The notes under the pieces are model-generated. The model saw only the letters and a list, made by a program, of their open reading frames with translations. It made no database searches and was not told where the DNA came from. Below, piece by piece: positions 9,673-20,039 of a stretch of DNA of 64,000 bases (the stretch's first letter is position 1; every line of letters begins with the position of its first letter). The translations under genes were made by a program, and so were the position numbers. The stretch is taken from assembly GCF_000473105.1 (NCBI RefSeq), contig NZ_KI421498.1, positions 434,001 through 498,000 on the forward strand, in the 5' to 3' direction. The DNA comes from Phaeobacter inhibens DSM 16374 (GTDB lineage Bacteria > Pseudomonadota > Alphaproteobacteria > Rhodobacterales > Rhodobacteraceae).

Positions 9673-9701
9673 TTGACCCCACGCGCCGCTGCACCTATAT
9701 A
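9673..9701 (+). promoter_or_regulatory. Sigma70-type promoter of the PBP1A gene
   Basis: TTGACC at 9673-9678 and TATATA at 9696-9701 are 17 bp apart, a close match to the housekeeping consensus. It predicts a start near 9708, about 22 bases before the GTG of the PBP1A gene. Confidence 0.7.
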
Positions 9702-9729
9702 GGCGGCACTGCGCGAGAAAGGCTCTACA

Positions 9730-12231
9730 GTGGTCAGATTTATTCTATCGTTCTTTGGTTCCATCTTCAGCACCATCACGCTGGGCATCGCAATGATTGC
9801 CCTGACCATTGGTGCGGTGTTCTGGATCTATGGCCGGGATCTGCCCAGCCACGAATCCCTGGCGCAGTATCAGCCGCCGACCATCAGCCGGATCTACTCC
9901 GGCGAAGGGGCGCTGATTGACGAATTTGCCCAGGAACGCCGCCTGTTCACCCCGTCGGAAGAAATTCCCGATCTGGTGAAACAGGCCTTCATTTCGGCTG
10001 AAGACAAAAACTTCTACAGCCACAAGGGCTATGACATGCGCGGCATCGCCGCTGCTGCGGTTGAGGCGGTTCGGTCGCGAGGATCAAACGTGCGCGGCGC
10101 CTCCACCATCACCCAGCAGGTGATGAAGAACTTTCTTCTGTCCGGCGACCGCAAGGCAGAGCGTAAGGTCAAGGAACTGATCCTCGCCTCCCGGCTTGAG
10201 GAAACGCTGAGCAAAGACAAGATCCTAGAGCTCTACATGAACGAGATCTTTCTGGGGCAGAACTCCTATGGGGTGACAGCTGCGGCGCAGACTTATTTCA
10301 ACAAGACGCTGAGCGAACTGACTCCGCATGAGGCCGCGACGCTGGCATCCATGCCCAAAGCGCCCTCCGACTACCATCCGGTGCGTCAGAAACAGCGCTT
10401 GCTGAACCGCCGCAACTACGTGCTGCGTGAAATGCGCGAAAACGGCTATATCTCAGATGCGGTTTACAAGGTCGAGGTCGATCAGCCGCTGCGCTCGGTC
10501 CAGAATGGTGATTTCGACAGTTTCCGCACTGCGCTGCCGCCGCGGGATTACTTCACCGATGAAATCCGCCGCCAGCTGTCCGAAGACTTTGGTGAAGGGG
10601 AATTCTTCACCGGTGGTTTTACTGTGCGTGCCACCATCGACGAGGAAATGCAGACCGAAGCCGCCGTCGCCCTGCGCGGAGGGCTTGAGAAATACGACCG
10701 GTCGCGCGGGAACTGGCGCGGCACCGGTGTGACCCTTGATGCGGAGGCGCTGGCCTCGGAAGAGAGCTGGCGTGCGGCGTTGAGCAACGCTTCGGTGCCC
10801 CGTGACATCAATCTGGGCGGCAAGTGGCATCCGGCGGTGGCGCTGGAGGTCGGCGACCAGAGCCTGCGTGTGGGGATCGAAGAGGTGGCTGAGATCGGAT
10901 CGGTCCCGCGCTCGGATATCAAATGGATGAAAGGCAGCTTCAAGGACAATATTTCCGCTGGTGATGTGGTACTGGTCCGGGCGGTCGAGAAGGACGGCGC
11001 ACTGCAACATTGGTCGCTGCGTCAGGTGCCCGAGGTCCAGGGTGGCTTTGTCGCGATGGATGTGAATACAGGCCGCGTTCTGGCCATGCAGGGTGGGTTC
11101 TCCTATCAGCATTCGGTGTTCAACCGCGCCACACAGGCGCAGCGCCAGCCGGGGTCCAGCTTCAAACCCTTTGTCTACGCGGCAGCGCTGGACAGCGGCT
11201 ATAGCCCCGCCACAATCGTCGTGGATGCGCCGATTGAGATCAACACGCCGCAGGGGTTGTGGCGTCCGAAAAACTCTACCAATAAATTTTACGGCCCAAC
11301 GCCGCTGCGCACCGGGATCGAGATGAGCCGGAACCTGATGACCATTCGTCTGGCACAGGAAGTCGGAATGGAAGTGGTCGCAGGCTATGCCGAACGCTTT
11401 GGTGTATATGACAATATGGGGGCGTTTCTGGCCAACTCACTCGGGGCGGAGGAAACCACGCTGTATAAGATGGTGGCGGCCTATGCGATGTTTGCCAATG
11501 GCGGTGAACGGGTGCAGCCGACGCTGGTGGACCGGATTCAGGACCGCCGGGGCGAAACCATCTATCGCCATGATGACCGCGACTGCGTTGACTGTGCCTC
11601 GCCCGCGCTGGCGGCGGGACAGGCGCCCCGGATCGTGGACAACCGCGAGCAGGTCATGGATCCGATCACGGCTTATCAGCTGACCTCAATGATGCGGGGG
11701 GTGGTCGATCGCGGCACCGCCTCAAGCGTGATCAACCTGCCGGTGCCCACTGCGGGCAAAACCGGGACGACCAACGACTCGCGCGATGTGTGGTTTGTCG
11801 GCTTTACCTCAAATATTGTGGCGGGGTGCTACATGGGCTTTGACCAGCCGCGTCCGATGGGGCGTGGTGCCTACGGCGGCACAATGTGCGGCCCGGTGTT
11901 TCAGCAGTTCATGCAGAAAGCGACTGCAAAATACGGTGGGGGTAAATTCGCCGTCCCGGAGGGCGGTCATTTCATCAAGATCGACCGCTATACCGGCGCA
12001 CGCCTTGCCGATGCGGCCTCGGGTGGCAATGTGGTGGCAGAGTATTTCCGCGATGGCGCCGAGCCGATCTTTGGTCTGGCGTTTGACGGTGGCTTTGCGA
12101 TGGGGTCAAACCTGCCGCTGTTTGAGGAGGCCGCGCAGTCGGCGCGCCGTGTGACTACATCGGATGGCGGCACTGCTGTTCTGGGACCAAAGGCCACGTT
12201 TGGCACCATCAGTTCCGGCGGGCTTTATTGA
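9730..12231 (+). CDS. mrcA: Penicillin-binding protein 1A (bifunctional transglycosylase/transpeptidase)
   Basis: 833 residues, GTG start. A membrane anchor spans about 5-35. The GT51 glycosyltransferase domain shows the catalytic Glu in SAEDKNFYSHKGYD and the TQQVMKNFLL and KELILASRLE motifs. An OB-like insert follows. The transpeptidase has SSFK (PGSSFKPFVYAAALD), SRN (EMSRNLMTIRLA) and KTG (AGKTGTTNDSRD). It polymerises and cross-links peptidoglycan at the inner membrane. A strong promoter lies just upstream. Length and domain order are normal for class A PBPs. Confidence 0.95.
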   Translation: MVRFILSFFGSIFSTITLGIAMIALTIGAVFWIYGRDLPSHESLAQYQPPTISRIYSGEGALIDEFAQERRLFTPSEEIPDLVKQAFISAEDKNFYSHKGYDMRGIAAAAVEAVRSRGSNVRGASTITQQVMKNFLLSGDRKAERKVKELILASRLEETLSKDKILELYMNEIFLGQNSYGVTAAAQTYFNKTLSELTPHEAATLASMPKAPSDYHPVRQKQRLLNRRNYVLREMRENGYISDAVYKVEVDQPLRSVQNGDFDSFRTALPPRDYFTDEIRRQLSEDFGEGEFFTGGFTVRATIDEEMQTEAAVALRGGLEKYDRSRGNWRGTGVTLDAEALASEESWRAALSNASVPRDINLGGKWHPAVALEVGDQSLRVGIEEVAEIGSVPRSDIKWMKGSFKDNISAGDVVLVRAVEKDGALQHWSLRQVPEVQGGFVAMDVNTGRVLAMQGGFSYQHSVFNRATQAQRQPGSSFKPFVYAAALDSGYSPATIVVDAPIEINTPQGLWRPKNSTNKFYGPTPLRTGIEMSRNLMTIRLAQEVGMEVVAGYAERFGVYDNMGAFLANSLGAEETTLYKMVAAYAMFANGGERVQPTLVDRIQDRRGETIYRHDDRDCVDCASPALAAGQAPRIVDNREQVMDPITAYQLTSMMRGVVDRGTASSVINLPVPTAGKTGTTNDSRDVWFVGFTSNIVAGCYMGFDQPRPMGRGAYGGTMCGPVFQQFMQKATAKYGGGKFAVPEGGHFIKIDRYTGARLADAASGGNVVAEYFRDGAEPIFGLAFDGGFAMGSNLPLFEEAAQSARRVTTSDGGTAVLGPKATFGTISSGGLY

Positions 12232-12261
12232 CGCCTGCTAAGGTGAGCGGACTTATCTGAG

Positions 12262-12291
12262 GGGCGGGGCGTGGAAATCATGACCCCGCCC
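12262..12291 (+). terminator. Possible terminator after PBP1A
   Basis: GGGCGGGG and CCCCGCCC form a perfect 8-bp stem around a 14-base loop 30 bp after the stop codon. Only GTTTA follows, so the T-run is poor. Confidence 0.4.
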
Positions 12292-12327
12292 GTTTATGCC
12301 GTGCGGTGGCGTGGCGCGCCAATCGCG

Positions 12328-12364
12328 CCGCGCTCTGCCGCCCCGGCTTGCCCGCAGAGCGCGG
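12328..12364. repeat. 11-bp inverted repeat upstream of prfB
   Basis: CCGCGCTCTGC at 12328-12338 pairs with GCAGAGCGCGG at 12354-12364. It lies about 45 bp before the prfB start and could be a terminator stem or a leader hairpin. Confidence 0.5.
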
Positions 12365-12408
12365 GTGGTTTATCACGCAGGCCTGATACGTGATTTCAAG
12401 GGATTGCC

Positions 12409-13533
12409 ATGCGCGCCGAAACTCAGAACATCGTGGCCGATATCGAAAAGTCGCTGGAGCTTTTGGCACAGCGTCTGGATTGGGAAACCGCCGAGTTCCG
12501 CCTGGAAGAGTTCAACGCCCGCGTTGAGGATCCCAACCTGTGGGACGACGCCGATGCGGCGCAGGCCCTGATGCGCGACCGGCAGATGCTGGTGGACGCC
12601 ATCGACACCTACAAGTCCATCAAACAGGATCTCAGCGACAATATGGAGCTGATCGAACTGGGAGAGATGGAAGAGGATGCCGAGGTCATTTCCGACGCCG
12701 AAGCAGCCTTGAAAACGTTGAAAGAAAAAGCCGCCGAGAAGGAGCTGGAAGCGCTTCTGGATGGTGAGGCCGACAGCAACGACACCTTTCTCGAAATTAA
12801 CGCCGGGGCCGGGGGCACCGAGAGCTGTGACTGGGCGTCGATGCTGGCGCGGATGTATGTCCGCTGGGCAGAGAAGAAAGGCTACAAAGTCGAACTGCAG
12901 TCCGAAAGCGCGGGCGAAGAGGCGGGTATCAAATCCGCAGCCTACAAGATTTCCGGCCACAACGCCTATGGCTGGCTGAAGTCCGAAAGCGGCGTCCATC
13001 GTCTGGTGCGAATTTCGCCTTACGATTCAGCGGCCAAGCGCCACACCTCGTTCAGTTCGGTCTGGGTCTACCCGGTCGTGGATGACAATATCGAAATCGA
13101 CGTGAACCCCTCGGACATCCGCATCGATACCTATCGTTCATCGGGCGCGGGCGGCCAGCACGTCAACACCACCGACTCGGCGGTGCGGATCACCCATGAA
13201 CCCACCGGGATTGTGGTGACCTCCTCCGAGAAGTCGCAGCACCAGAACCGCGATATCGCCATGAAAGCGCTGAAATCGCGACTGTATCAGCTGGAGCTGG
13301 ACCGCCGGAACGCGGACATCAACGCCGCCCATGAGGCGAAAGGCGATGCCGGTTGGGGCAACCAGATCCGGTCTTATGTGTTGCAGCCCTATCAGATGGT
13401 AAAGGATTTGCGCACCAGCCATGAGACCTCGGATACCAAGGGGGTGCTTGATGGTGATCTGGACGGCTTCATGGCGGCTACACTGGCACTGAATGTGGCG
13501 GGCAAGAGCCGCTCGGAAGCGCAGGGCGACTGA
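12409..13533 (+). CDS. prfB: Peptide chain release factor 2
   Basis: 374 residues. It recognises UGA and UAA stops and triggers peptide release. The GGQ motif is in [17 protein letters not shown]. The codon-recognition tripeptide region reads [18 protein letters not shown] in place of the SPF of E. coli. The frame is continuous from the ATG, so the programmed +1 frameshift that autoregulates E. coli prfB is absent. It ends before a good terminator. Confidence 0.95.
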   Translation: MRAETQNIVADIEKSLELLAQRLDWETAEFRLEEFNARVEDPNLWDDADAAQALMRDRQMLVDAIDTYKSIKQDLSDNMELIELGEMEEDAEVISDAEAALKTLKEKAAEKELEALLDGEADSNDTFLEINAGAGGTESCDWASMLARMYVRWAEKKGYKVELQSESAGEEAGIKSAAYKISGHNAYGWLKSESGVHRLVRISPYDSAAKRHTSFSSVWVYPVVDDNIEIDVNPSDIRIDTYRSSGAGGQHVNTTDSAVRITHEPTGIVVTSSEKSQHQNRDIAMKALKSRLYQLELDRRNADINAAHEAKGDAGWGNQIRSYVLQPYQMVKDLRTSHETSDTKGVLDGDLDGFMAATLALNVAGKSRSEAQGD

Positions 13534-13593
13534 TCGCGCCACCGCGCTGGCCCGGTTTCGCAAGCGCCAGACCTACTGGTTGAATTCATCGAG

Positions 13594-13626
13594 ACCCGTT
13601 TGCCCCGGCAAGCGGGTTTTCTTTGT
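13594..13626 (+). terminator. Intrinsic terminator after prfB
   Basis: ACCCGTTTGCC pairs with GGCAAGCGGGT (11 bp, one G-U) around a 2-base loop, followed by TTTTCTTT. It lies 60 bp after the prfB stop and just before the amidase gene. Confidence 0.8.
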
Positions 13627-13676
13627 GTTTTGGCCCGGCTAGGCTGCGGCTAACGGCTATCCAGGAGCGCCTTTCG

Positions 13677-15101
13677 ATGAGTGAGACCACACCCAGCGCC
13701 CGCGAGACCCTGCAGGCTATTTCTGCCGGTCGGCGCACGGCAGTTGCGCTGATGGAGGAGACGCTGGCGCGCATTGATGCGCTAAATCCCAGCCTCAACG
13801 CAATCGTGGCGCTGCGGGACCGCGAGGTGCTGCTGGCGGAGGCCGCGGCGGCAGACCGATCGACGACGCGGGGGCCGCTGCATGGGCTGCCGATGGCGAT
13901 CAAGGATCTGGCCAATGTGGCAGGCGTGCGCTCCACCCAAGGCTCGCCTTTGCTGGCGGATTTTGTCCCACAGCAGGATGACCTGATGGTGGCGCGGCTG
14001 CGGGCGGCGGGGGCTCTGTTTATCGGCAAGACCAACACCCCGGAATTCGGGCTTGGCTCGCATACGTTCAATCCTGTCCATGGGGCCACGGCGAACCCCT
14101 ATGACCACAGTCGCAGCTGCGGTGGCTCGTCAGGTGGCGCGGCGGTGGCGCTGGCGACAGGGATGGTGGCGCTGGCCGATGGCTCCGACATGATGGGATC
14201 TCTGCGCAACCCTGCGGGGTGGTGCAATGTCTACGGCTTCCGGCCCAGCTGGGGGCGGGTGCCGGGGGAGCCGCGGGGTGATCTGTTTCTGCATCCGCTC
14301 TCGACCAATGGTCCGATGGCGCGCTGCCCGGAAGATCTGGCGTTGCTACTGGATGTGATGTCAGGATCGGATCCACGCCAGCCGCTTGCGGCCACTGCCG
14401 GGGCAGGGCGTCGTGTCTCGCCTTTGCCGGAGGCGCGCCCGATGCGCATTGGCTGGCTGGCGGATTGGGGTGGGGCCTATCCGATGGAGTCAGGTATCCT
14501 GGAGACCTGCGAAACGGCGCTGGAGACCCTGCGCACTCTGGGTCATCAGGTTGAGACGCTGGCGCCGCCCTTCGCCGCGGAGCGGATCTGGCAAAGCTGG
14601 AGCACGCTGCGCTCGTTCTCCGTGGCTTCGGGTCTCCGGGTTTTTGGTGGGCAGATGCAGCAGCTGAAAGACAGTGCCCAATGGGAGCTTCAGCGTGGGC
14701 TCGCCCTGAGCGGGCAGGAAATACAGGCGGCGTCGGACCTGCGCTCGGACTGGCAGCGGGTCGCGGCACGCCTGTTCTCGCAATATGACGCACTGGTATT
14801 GCCGACCGCACAATGCTGGCCGTTCGACATTGCGCTCGATTACCCGCAGGTGATCGGGGAAACCGCAATGGACAGCTATCATCGCTGGATGGAGGTGGTG
14901 ACACCTGTCAGCCTTATTGGGGTGCCCTGTCTGGCTGCCCCCGCTGGGTTTGGCCCGGCCGGTCTGCCGATGGGGATACAGATTTTTGCGGCACATGGGC
15001 GGGACCGGGAATTGCTGACGTTGGGAAAGCAGTATCACTGCGCAACCCGTTGGCCAGAGCGTCGCCCGCCGCAAACGCCATCAACAACTGCCGCCCGCTG
15101 A
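13677..15101 (+). CDS. Amidase signature family protein
   Basis: 474 residues from the ATG at 13677, preceded by AGGAG at good spacing. The Ser-cisSer-Lys triad is visible: Lys in [11 protein letters not shown], the [14 protein letters not shown] block, and the nucleophile serine in [14 protein letters not shown]. The usual DIGGS is DMMGS here. Such enzymes hydrolyse amide bonds of varied substrates; it is not part of a gatCAB operon and the substrate is unknown. The DUF2189 gene follows after 23 bp, so the two may be co-transcribed. Confidence 0.88.
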   Translation: MSETTPSARETLQAISAGRRTAVALMEETLARIDALNPSLNAIVALRDREVLLAEAAAADRSTTRGPLHGLPMAIKDLANVAGVRSTQGSPLLADFVPQQDDLMVARLRAAGALFIGKTNTPEFGLGSHTFNPVHGATANPYDHSRSCGGSSGGAAVALATGMVALADGSDMMGSLRNPAGWCNVYGFRPSWGRVPGEPRGDLFLHPLSTNGPMARCPEDLALLLDVMSGSDPRQPLAATAGAGRRVSPLPEARPMRIGWLADWGGAYPMESGILETCETALETLRTLGHQVETLAPPFAAERIWQSWSTLRSFSVASGLRVFGGQMQQLKDSAQWELQRGLALSGQEIQAASDLRSDWQRVAARLFSQYDALVLPTAQCWPFDIALDYPQVIGETAMDSYHRWMEVVTPVSLIGVPCLAAPAGFGPAGLPMGIQIFAAHGRDRELLTLGKQYHCATRWPERRPPQTPSTTAAR

Positions 15102-15124
15102 ACAGCCGCATCAGGAGACCCCGC

Positions 15125-15895
15125 ATGGAAGAAAAAGCCTTTGGAGTGCCCGATTTGCAGCCGATGACGCTGGCAACGCTGGGACAGGCGTTGCGGCACG
15201 GCTGGGAGGATTTTCGTGCCAAACCGGGCTACGGGTTGTTTTTCGCCAGCGTTTATGTGCTGGCGGGATGGATCATGGCCTGGATCACCGTGGCGACTGG
15301 CACCACCTTCTGGCTGGTGCTGGCGGCGATCGGGTTTCCGCTGATCGGGCCGTTTGCGGCGGTCGGGCTTTATGAGGTGTCGCATCGACTGGAGCGGGGG
15401 GAAGCGCTGGGGTTTGGCGCCATATTGGGGGTGGTCTGGCAGCAAAGTCGTCGTCAGCTACCGTCGATCTGCGCCATTATCATCATCGTATTCCTGTTCT
15501 GGTTCTTCCTCGGACACATGATTTTTGCGCTGTTTCTGGGACATTCCACAATGACCAATATCTCCAGCTCGCCGGAGGTGTTCCTGACCGCGAACGGGGT
15601 GATCATGCTGGCTGTGGGCAGTACCGTTGGTGCGATTTTTGCACTGCTCCTTTATATGATTACAGTGCTGTCGCTGCCGCTTTTGCTGGATCGCGAGGTG
15701 GATTTTGTCACTGCAATGATCACCAGTTTTTCCTATGTGCAGAGCAATTTTGTGCTGATGATCCTCTGGGCGGCTGGCATTGCTGCGGCAACATTCGTGG
15801 CGATGCTCCCGGGGTTTCTGGGTTTGCTGCTGGTGCTGCCGCTGCTGGGCCACGCCAGCTGGCATGTCTACCGGCTGATCGCGGCACGGACCTGA
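15125..15895 (+). CDS. DUF2189 domain integral membrane protein
   Basis: 256 residues with about six hydrophobic helices and no signal peptide. The N-terminal phrase [30 protein letters not shown] and the central [22 protein letters not shown] are characteristic of DUF2189. Function is not known. It is placed directly after the amidase gene and converges with the Xre-type regulator, whose stop is only 18 bp away. Confidence 0.85.
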   Translation: MEEKAFGVPDLQPMTLATLGQALRHGWEDFRAKPGYGLFFASVYVLAGWIMAWITVATGTTFWLVLAAIGFPLIGPFAAVGLYEVSHRLERGEALGFGAILGVVWQQSRRQLPSICAIIIIVFLFWFFLGHMIFALFLGHSTMTNISSSPEVFLTANGVIMLAVGSTVGAIFALLLYMITVLSLPLLLDREVDFVTAMITSFSYVQSNFVLMILWAAGIAAATFVAMLPGFLGLLLVLPLLGHASWHVYRLIAART

Positions 15896-15913
15896 GGAGC
15901 GGCGCTGCCTCTC

Positions 15914-16720
15914 CTATCTGAACCGGGTGCCGACACCCAGCAACCGCTGTTGAAAGGGGCTGAGTTCGTGTTGTTCGACAAATCCTGCCCGTCGCGCCGT
16001 GCGCAGGATGACACCGTGGTTCTGCCCCAGATATTCATAGACCATACGCGTGACGCGATCTGCGGTCTCGCTTTCGCGACTGGTGCGTGCGACATAGCCG
16101 GCCCAGACATTGGCCTCCATCGCAGGCACGTTGGCCAGATAGTTGAAGGATGAGGTGCGCCCGCCGCGCCGCGCCAACGTGAAGGCGACCCCATCATCAT
16201 AGGCCGAGGCGTAGCCACGAAATTCACGGGATTTCGCATCGGCTGGCAGTCCCTGATAGCGCATGGCGGATTTTGCCTCGTAGCCGCGGATATAGGTGAT
16301 ACCTTCGCTGCGAAACACCCGCACCAGCCCCAGAATGTAGCGATCCGTTCGCACGAAGCTGCGGCGTAGAAACTGGTAAAGGCCGGACGGAAAAAACGCT
16401 TCGGTCATATTGGTGACGCCGGGACCCAGAAAATCGTTCAGAAAGGGTCCCTGCAGGATTTGTCCCTTGCAGGAGAGCTGCGCGACCGGGTCCAGCAGGA
16501 TGCGGGCATCCACATCAAAGAAATTGCAGATCCTGTCCAGAACATCGGGCCGTGGAAAGCTCTCACCGGTCAGGTATCGGTTGAACTGCGTGCGGTTGAT
16601 GCCCAGACGCCGCGACAGTTCTGATATCGATGGGTAATCCCTGGCCAGTTGCCGCAGGTTGGCACCAAACATATTGCGCAGCTCGGCAGGGGAGCGGTCG
16701 GGCTGGCTGGGCTGGCTCAC
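15914..16720 (-). CDS. Xre-family helix-turn-helix regulator with uncharacterised C-terminal domain
   Basis: 268 residues. The HTH is at about 15-70 (SISELSRRLGINRTQFNRYLTG, FPRPDVLDRICNFF). The remaining 190 residues form a domain I do not recognise, with aromatic and charged segments such as GLVRVFRSEGITYIRGYEAKSAMRYQG. Roseobacter genomes often carry this kind of regulator. Its upstream region shares space with the start of the next gene, so they are divergent. The target genes are unknown. Confidence 0.8.
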   Translation of the reverse strand: MSQPSQPDRSPAELRNMFGANLRQLARDYPSISELSRRLGINRTQFNRYLTGESFPRPDVLDRICNFFDVDARILLDPVAQLSCKGQILQGPFLNDFLGPGVTNMTEAFFPSGLYQFLRRSFVRTDRYILGLVRVFRSEGITYIRGYEAKSAMRYQGLPADAKSREFRGYASAYDDGVAFTLARRGGRTSSFNYLANVPAMEANVWAGYVARTSRESETADRVTRMVYEYLGQNHGVILRTARRAGFVEQHELSPFQQRLLGVGTRFR

Positions 16721-16939
16721 GAAGGTCTCCTCTATGTTGGTAAGTGGGGTTAATACCAGATCTTGCGATTACCCAAGGGAAGGCATATCCCATTTGTAGA
16801 TAATAGTCGCGAAGCTGACGCTACATAGCATCAATTCTGCGCAAAACGACACAAATTGGTACAGGTTTTTTCAGATGTTTTTGGTGTTCCTCCAGCATGA
16901 TTTATCTCAGAATGGGTCGGGTCCAATGTGAGGTATGAT

Positions 16940-17422
16940 ATGATTGGTGTCGTTCTGTGGACCGACTACGACCTACGGCAGGCTGTGATCTGGTGTGAAG
17001 ATCACGGGGATCTGGTCTACTATCGCTGGACCTCTCTGGATGAGCCGGTAGTGCTCAGCAAGGGGGATTGTGTGGCATTTCAGGTCGAGACGAAAGGCGC
17101 ACTGCGGTTGGCCTGCGATCTGCGCCTCATCGAGGAAAGCCAGAGCCCGGAGTTGGCCGCCAAACTGGTCCGGGCAGAGCATGAGGCCAATCTGTACCCG
17201 CCGAAGTCCCGGTCCAATGCAACTGTCATGTCTTGGGAAGATGCGCGCCGCGATCCGCTATATCCCACCGCTGAGGAGGCGGAGCGGCAGGAGTATGGGC
17301 CGTCGCAGAATAGCCTCCACGATGTGTCGGATCCCCGCCCAACCGGCGGTGCGACAGTGGTCTCTTTTCCGGATAAGAAGGCAAGAGAGGCCCGCGCGCA
17401 GGCAAAGCGGCGCAGCGGCTAA
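16940..17422 (+). CDS. Conserved hypothetical protein
   Basis: 160 residues from the ATG at 16940, which has GAGG six bases before it; a GTG at 16928 would add four residues. The first 60 residues look like a small beta-rich domain (MIGVVLWTDYDLRQAVIWCEDHGDLVYY). The C-terminus is charged and ends in a Lys/Arg-rich tail (FPDKKAREARAQAKRRSG). No signal peptide or membrane helix. I do not recognise a family with a known role. It is divergent from the Xre-type regulator gene. Confidence 0.65.
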   Translation: MIGVVLWTDYDLRQAVIWCEDHGDLVYYRWTSLDEPVVLSKGDCVAFQVETKGALRLACDLRLIEESQSPELAAKLVRAEHEANLYPPKSRSNATVMSWEDARRDPLYPTAEEAERQEYGPSQNSLHDVSDPRPTGGATVVSFPDKKAREARAQAKRRSG

Positions 17423-17498
17423 CGCTCGGGACGCACGGGCGCTGCAAGCCATTATGAGGCCTTGGGTCAGGTGCCGTCAGTACCTAGGTTTGTCCAGC

Positions 17499-17526
17499 AA
17501 AAAGGGGCCGCGCGGACGCAACCCCT
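17499..17526 (-). terminator. Intrinsic terminator of the ilvBN operon
   Basis: On the minus strand AGGGG and CCCCT close a stem whose inner part is GCGTCCGCGC, followed by five Ts. It lies 24 bp after the ilvN stop. Confidence 0.7.
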
Positions 17527-17549
17527 ATCTGGTATTTCAACGGATCTGA

Positions 17550-18110
17550 TCAGTTGCCGCGCAGCAGCGCTGCGACACCGGTGCGGGCGATTTTGGTCAG
17601 CCCCAAGGGCCGCATCATCTCCGCAAAGGCGTCAATCTTGTCCGGTGCGCCGGTCAGTTCGAAAATGAAACTGTTGAGCGTGGTATCAACCACTTTCGCG
17701 CGGAAAATCTCGGCCAGACGCATCGCCTCGACGCGTTTTTCGCCCTCGCCGACCACTTTCACGATGGCCAATTCACGCTCGACAAAGGGACCTGCCACGG
17801 TGAGATCGGTGACCTCATGTACGGACACGATCCGACCCAGCTGCGCCTTGATCTGCTCAATCACCTGCGGGGTCCCGGTGGTGACAATGGTGATGCGCGA
17901 CAGATGGCCGGTGTGGTCGACCTCGGCCACAGTGAGGCTATCGATATTGTAGCCGCGACCGGAGAACAAACCGATGACGCGGGCCAGAACCCCGGGTTCG
18001 TTTTCCACCAGAATGGTGATGGTGTGGCGTTCCTGAACATCCGAAAAATTCGGACGTAGGTTATAGGCGGAGTGGCTGGTGGAGCCTTTTTTGATGTGTA
18101 GGGCAGACAT
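17550..18110 (-). CDS. ilvN: Acetolactate synthase small (regulatory) subunit
   Basis: 186 residues. An ACT domain is at about 25-100 (HTITILVENEPGVLARVIGLFSGRGYNIDS) and the C-terminal ALS_ss domain follows (ELAIVKVVGEG). It binds valine and makes the IlvB catalytic subunit feedback-sensitive. It follows ilvB by 66 bp on the same strand and shares its promoter and attenuator. Confidence 0.94.
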   Translation of the reverse strand: MSALHIKKGSTSHSAYNLRPNFSDVQERHTITILVENEPGVLARVIGLFSGRGYNIDSLTVAEVDHTGHLSRITIVTTGTPQVIEQIKAQLGRIVSVHEVTDLTVAGPFVERELAIVKVVGEGEKRVEAMRLAEIFRAKVVDTTLNSFIFELTGAPDKIDAFAEMMRPLGLTKIARTGVAALLRGN

Positions 18111-18176
18111 TTAAGTCCCTTTCCTAAATTCCGGGGCAGGGCGATAACGCCCCGCAGAATCTGTTCATAGCCTGGG

Positions 18177-19928
18177 TTAAACCAGCACCGCGCCGCCAGA
18201 CTGGATGACGCCTTGGGTTTCGGCTTCGCCCAGCAGCATCTCGTTATGTGCCTTGCCCGAGGGGATCATCGGGAAGCAGTTTTCGTGCTTTTCCACCAGA
18301 CAGTCAAAGATCACCGGCCCGTCGTAGTCGAGCATCTCCATGATTGCGTCGTCCAGGTCCTTGGGATCCTTGCAGATGATGCCCTTGGCCCCGAAAGCCT
18401 CGGCGAGTTTCACGAAATCGGGCAGCGCTTCGGACCAGGAATGGCTGTAGCGCTCGCCGTGCAGCAGTTCCTGCCACTGGCGCACCATGCCCAGGCGTTC
18501 ATTGTTCAGGATGAACTGTTTCACCGGCAGGCGGTATTGCACGGCAGTGCCCATCTCCTGCATGTTCATCAACCAGGACGCTTCGCCCGCGACGTTGATC
18601 ACCAGCGCGTCCGGGTGTGCCACCTGCACCCCAATAGAAGCTGGCGTGCCGTAGCCCATAGTGCCAAGACCACCGGAGGTCATCCAACGGTTGGGGTCCT
18701 CAAAGCCGAGGTATTGCGCCGCCCACATCTGATGCTGGCCTACTTCGGTGGTGATATAGCGATTGCGGTCCTTCGTCAGGGCCTCAAGCCGTTCGAGAGC
18801 GTATTGCGGTTTGATGGTGGTTTCAGAGCCGGTGTAGGCGAGGCAGCGGATATCGCGCCACTCAGTGATCTGTTCCTGCCATTTGGCAATGGCGGCGCTG
18901 TCCACCTTGCGGCCGCGGCTTTTCCAAACCTTCAGAACATCTTCAAGCACATGGCCGATGTCGCCGACAATCGGGATATCCACGCGGATCACCTTGTTGA
19001 TCGACGAGGGATCGATATCAATATGCGCCTTGGTTGAATTCGGGCTGAAGGCATCAAGACGGCCGGTGATGCGGTCATCAAACCGCGCGCCGATATTGAT
19101 CATCAGATCGCAATCATGCATCGCCATATTGGCCTCATACAACCCGTGCATGCCCAGCATCCCCAGCCAATTCTTGCCGGAGGCCGGATAGGCGCCGAGA
19201 CCCATCAGGGTCGAGGTCACCGGAATGCCCGTCGCTTCGGCGAGTTCGCGCAGCAGCTGGCTGGCGCCGGGGCCGGAGTTGATGACGCCGCCGCCGGTGT
19301 AGAACACCGGGCGCTTGGCGGTTTCCATCGCGGCGACCAGCTCGGTGATGGCCTCCAGATCGCCCTTTACTGGCGGCTGGTAATGCGACGCGGCGGGTTT
19401 GGGACCCTGATAGGTGCCGGTGGCAAACTGCACATCCTTAGGGATGTCGATCAGTACAGGACCGGGGCGGCCGGCAGTGGCCACGTGAAAGGCCTCATGC
19501 AGGGTACCTGCCAGCTTCTCGGTGTCCTTCACCAGCCAGTTGTGTTTGGTACAGGGGCGGGTGATGCCCACGGTGTCTGCCTCCTGAAAGGCGTCGGAGC
19601 CGATCATGAAGGTCGGCACCTGGCCGGTCAGAACCACCAGCGGAATGGAGTCGAGCAAGGCGTCTGTGAGGCCGGTCACCGCATTGGTGGCACCGGGGCC
19701 AGAGGTTACCAGCACAACACCGGGCTTGCCGGTGGAGCGGGCATAACCCTCGGCGGCGTGCACCGCGCCCTGTTCGTGGCGCACCAGAATGTGCCGGATA
19801 TCATTCTGCAAAAAGATCTCGTCATAAATCGGCAGAACAGCACCGCCGGGATAGCCAAAGACCGTGTCCACCCCCTGATCCTTCAGGGCCTGAACAACCA
19901 TTTTTGCGCCGGTCATCTCACGTTTCAT
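18177..19928 (-). CDS. ilvB: Acetolactate synthase large (catalytic) subunit
   Basis: 583 residues from the ATG at 19928, with GGAG at 19937-19940. It is a thiamine diphosphate enzyme that makes acetolactate and acetohydroxybutyrate, the first common step of valine, leucine and isoleucine synthesis. Motifs: the ThDP glutamate in LVRHEQGAVHAAEGYAR, the central domain VLIDIPKDVQ, and the C-terminal ThDP/Mg motif region AGEASWLMNMQEMGT. A TTG at 19943 would extend it by five residues. The long leader holds an attenuator. Confidence 0.95.
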   Translation of the reverse strand: MKREMTGAKMVVQALKDQGVDTVFGYPGGAVLPIYDEIFLQNDIRHILVRHEQGAVHAAEGYARSTGKPGVVLVTSGPGATNAVTGLTDALLDSIPLVVLTGQVPTFMIGSDAFQEADTVGITRPCTKHNWLVKDTEKLAGTLHEAFHVATAGRPGPVLIDIPKDVQFATGTYQGPKPAASHYQPPVKGDLEAITELVAAMETAKRPVFYTGGGVINSGPGASQLLRELAEATGIPVTSTLMGLGAYPASGKNWLGMLGMHGLYEANMAMHDCDLMINIGARFDDRITGRLDAFSPNSTKAHIDIDPSSINKVIRVDIPIVGDIGHVLEDVLKVWKSRGRKVDSAAIAKWQEQITEWRDIRCLAYTGSETTIKPQYALERLEALTKDRNRYITTEVGQHQMWAAQYLGFEDPNRWMTSGGLGTMGYGTPASIGVQVAHPDALVINVAGEASWLMNMQEMGTAVQYRLPVKQFILNNERLGMVRQWQELLHGERYSHSWSEALPDFVKLAEAFGAKGIICKDPKDLDDAIMEMLDYDGPVIFDCLVEKHENCFPMIPSGKAHNEMLLGEAETQGVIQSGGAVLV

Positions 19929-19968
19929 CTGCTTTAGCTCCAATTGGCGGCATCGTTCTGTTTCGCAT

Positions 19969-19998
19969 AAAAAAAGCCCCCGATTTCTGGTCGGAGGC
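19969..19998 (-). terminator. ilvBN attenuator terminator hairpin
   Basis: In the minus-strand RNA GCCTCCGA pairs with TCGGGGGC (one G-U) around an 8-base loop, followed by seven Ts. It lies between the leader peptide gene and ilvB, 40 bp before the ATG, which is where a transcription attenuator must be. Confidence 0.85.
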
Positions 19999-20039
19999 GC
20001 ATGGGTTCGATTATGGTGTACCGTTACCGGCCCATGCGC
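19997..20039 (-). promoter_or_regulatory. Candidate antiterminator arms of the ilv attenuator
   Basis: GCGCATGGG, which includes the Arg-Met-Gly codons of the leader peptide (20031-20039), is complementary to CCCATGCGC at 19997-20005. That second arm touches the first arm of the terminator stem at 19997-19998. Pairing depends on where the ribosome stands, but the overlap is only 2 bases and needs an RNA folding check. Confidence 0.5.

Noticed and set aside
12409-12500. Programmed +1 frameshift in prfB
   Set aside because: The reading frame is continuous from the ATG; no in-frame UGA or slippery CUU-UGA is present.
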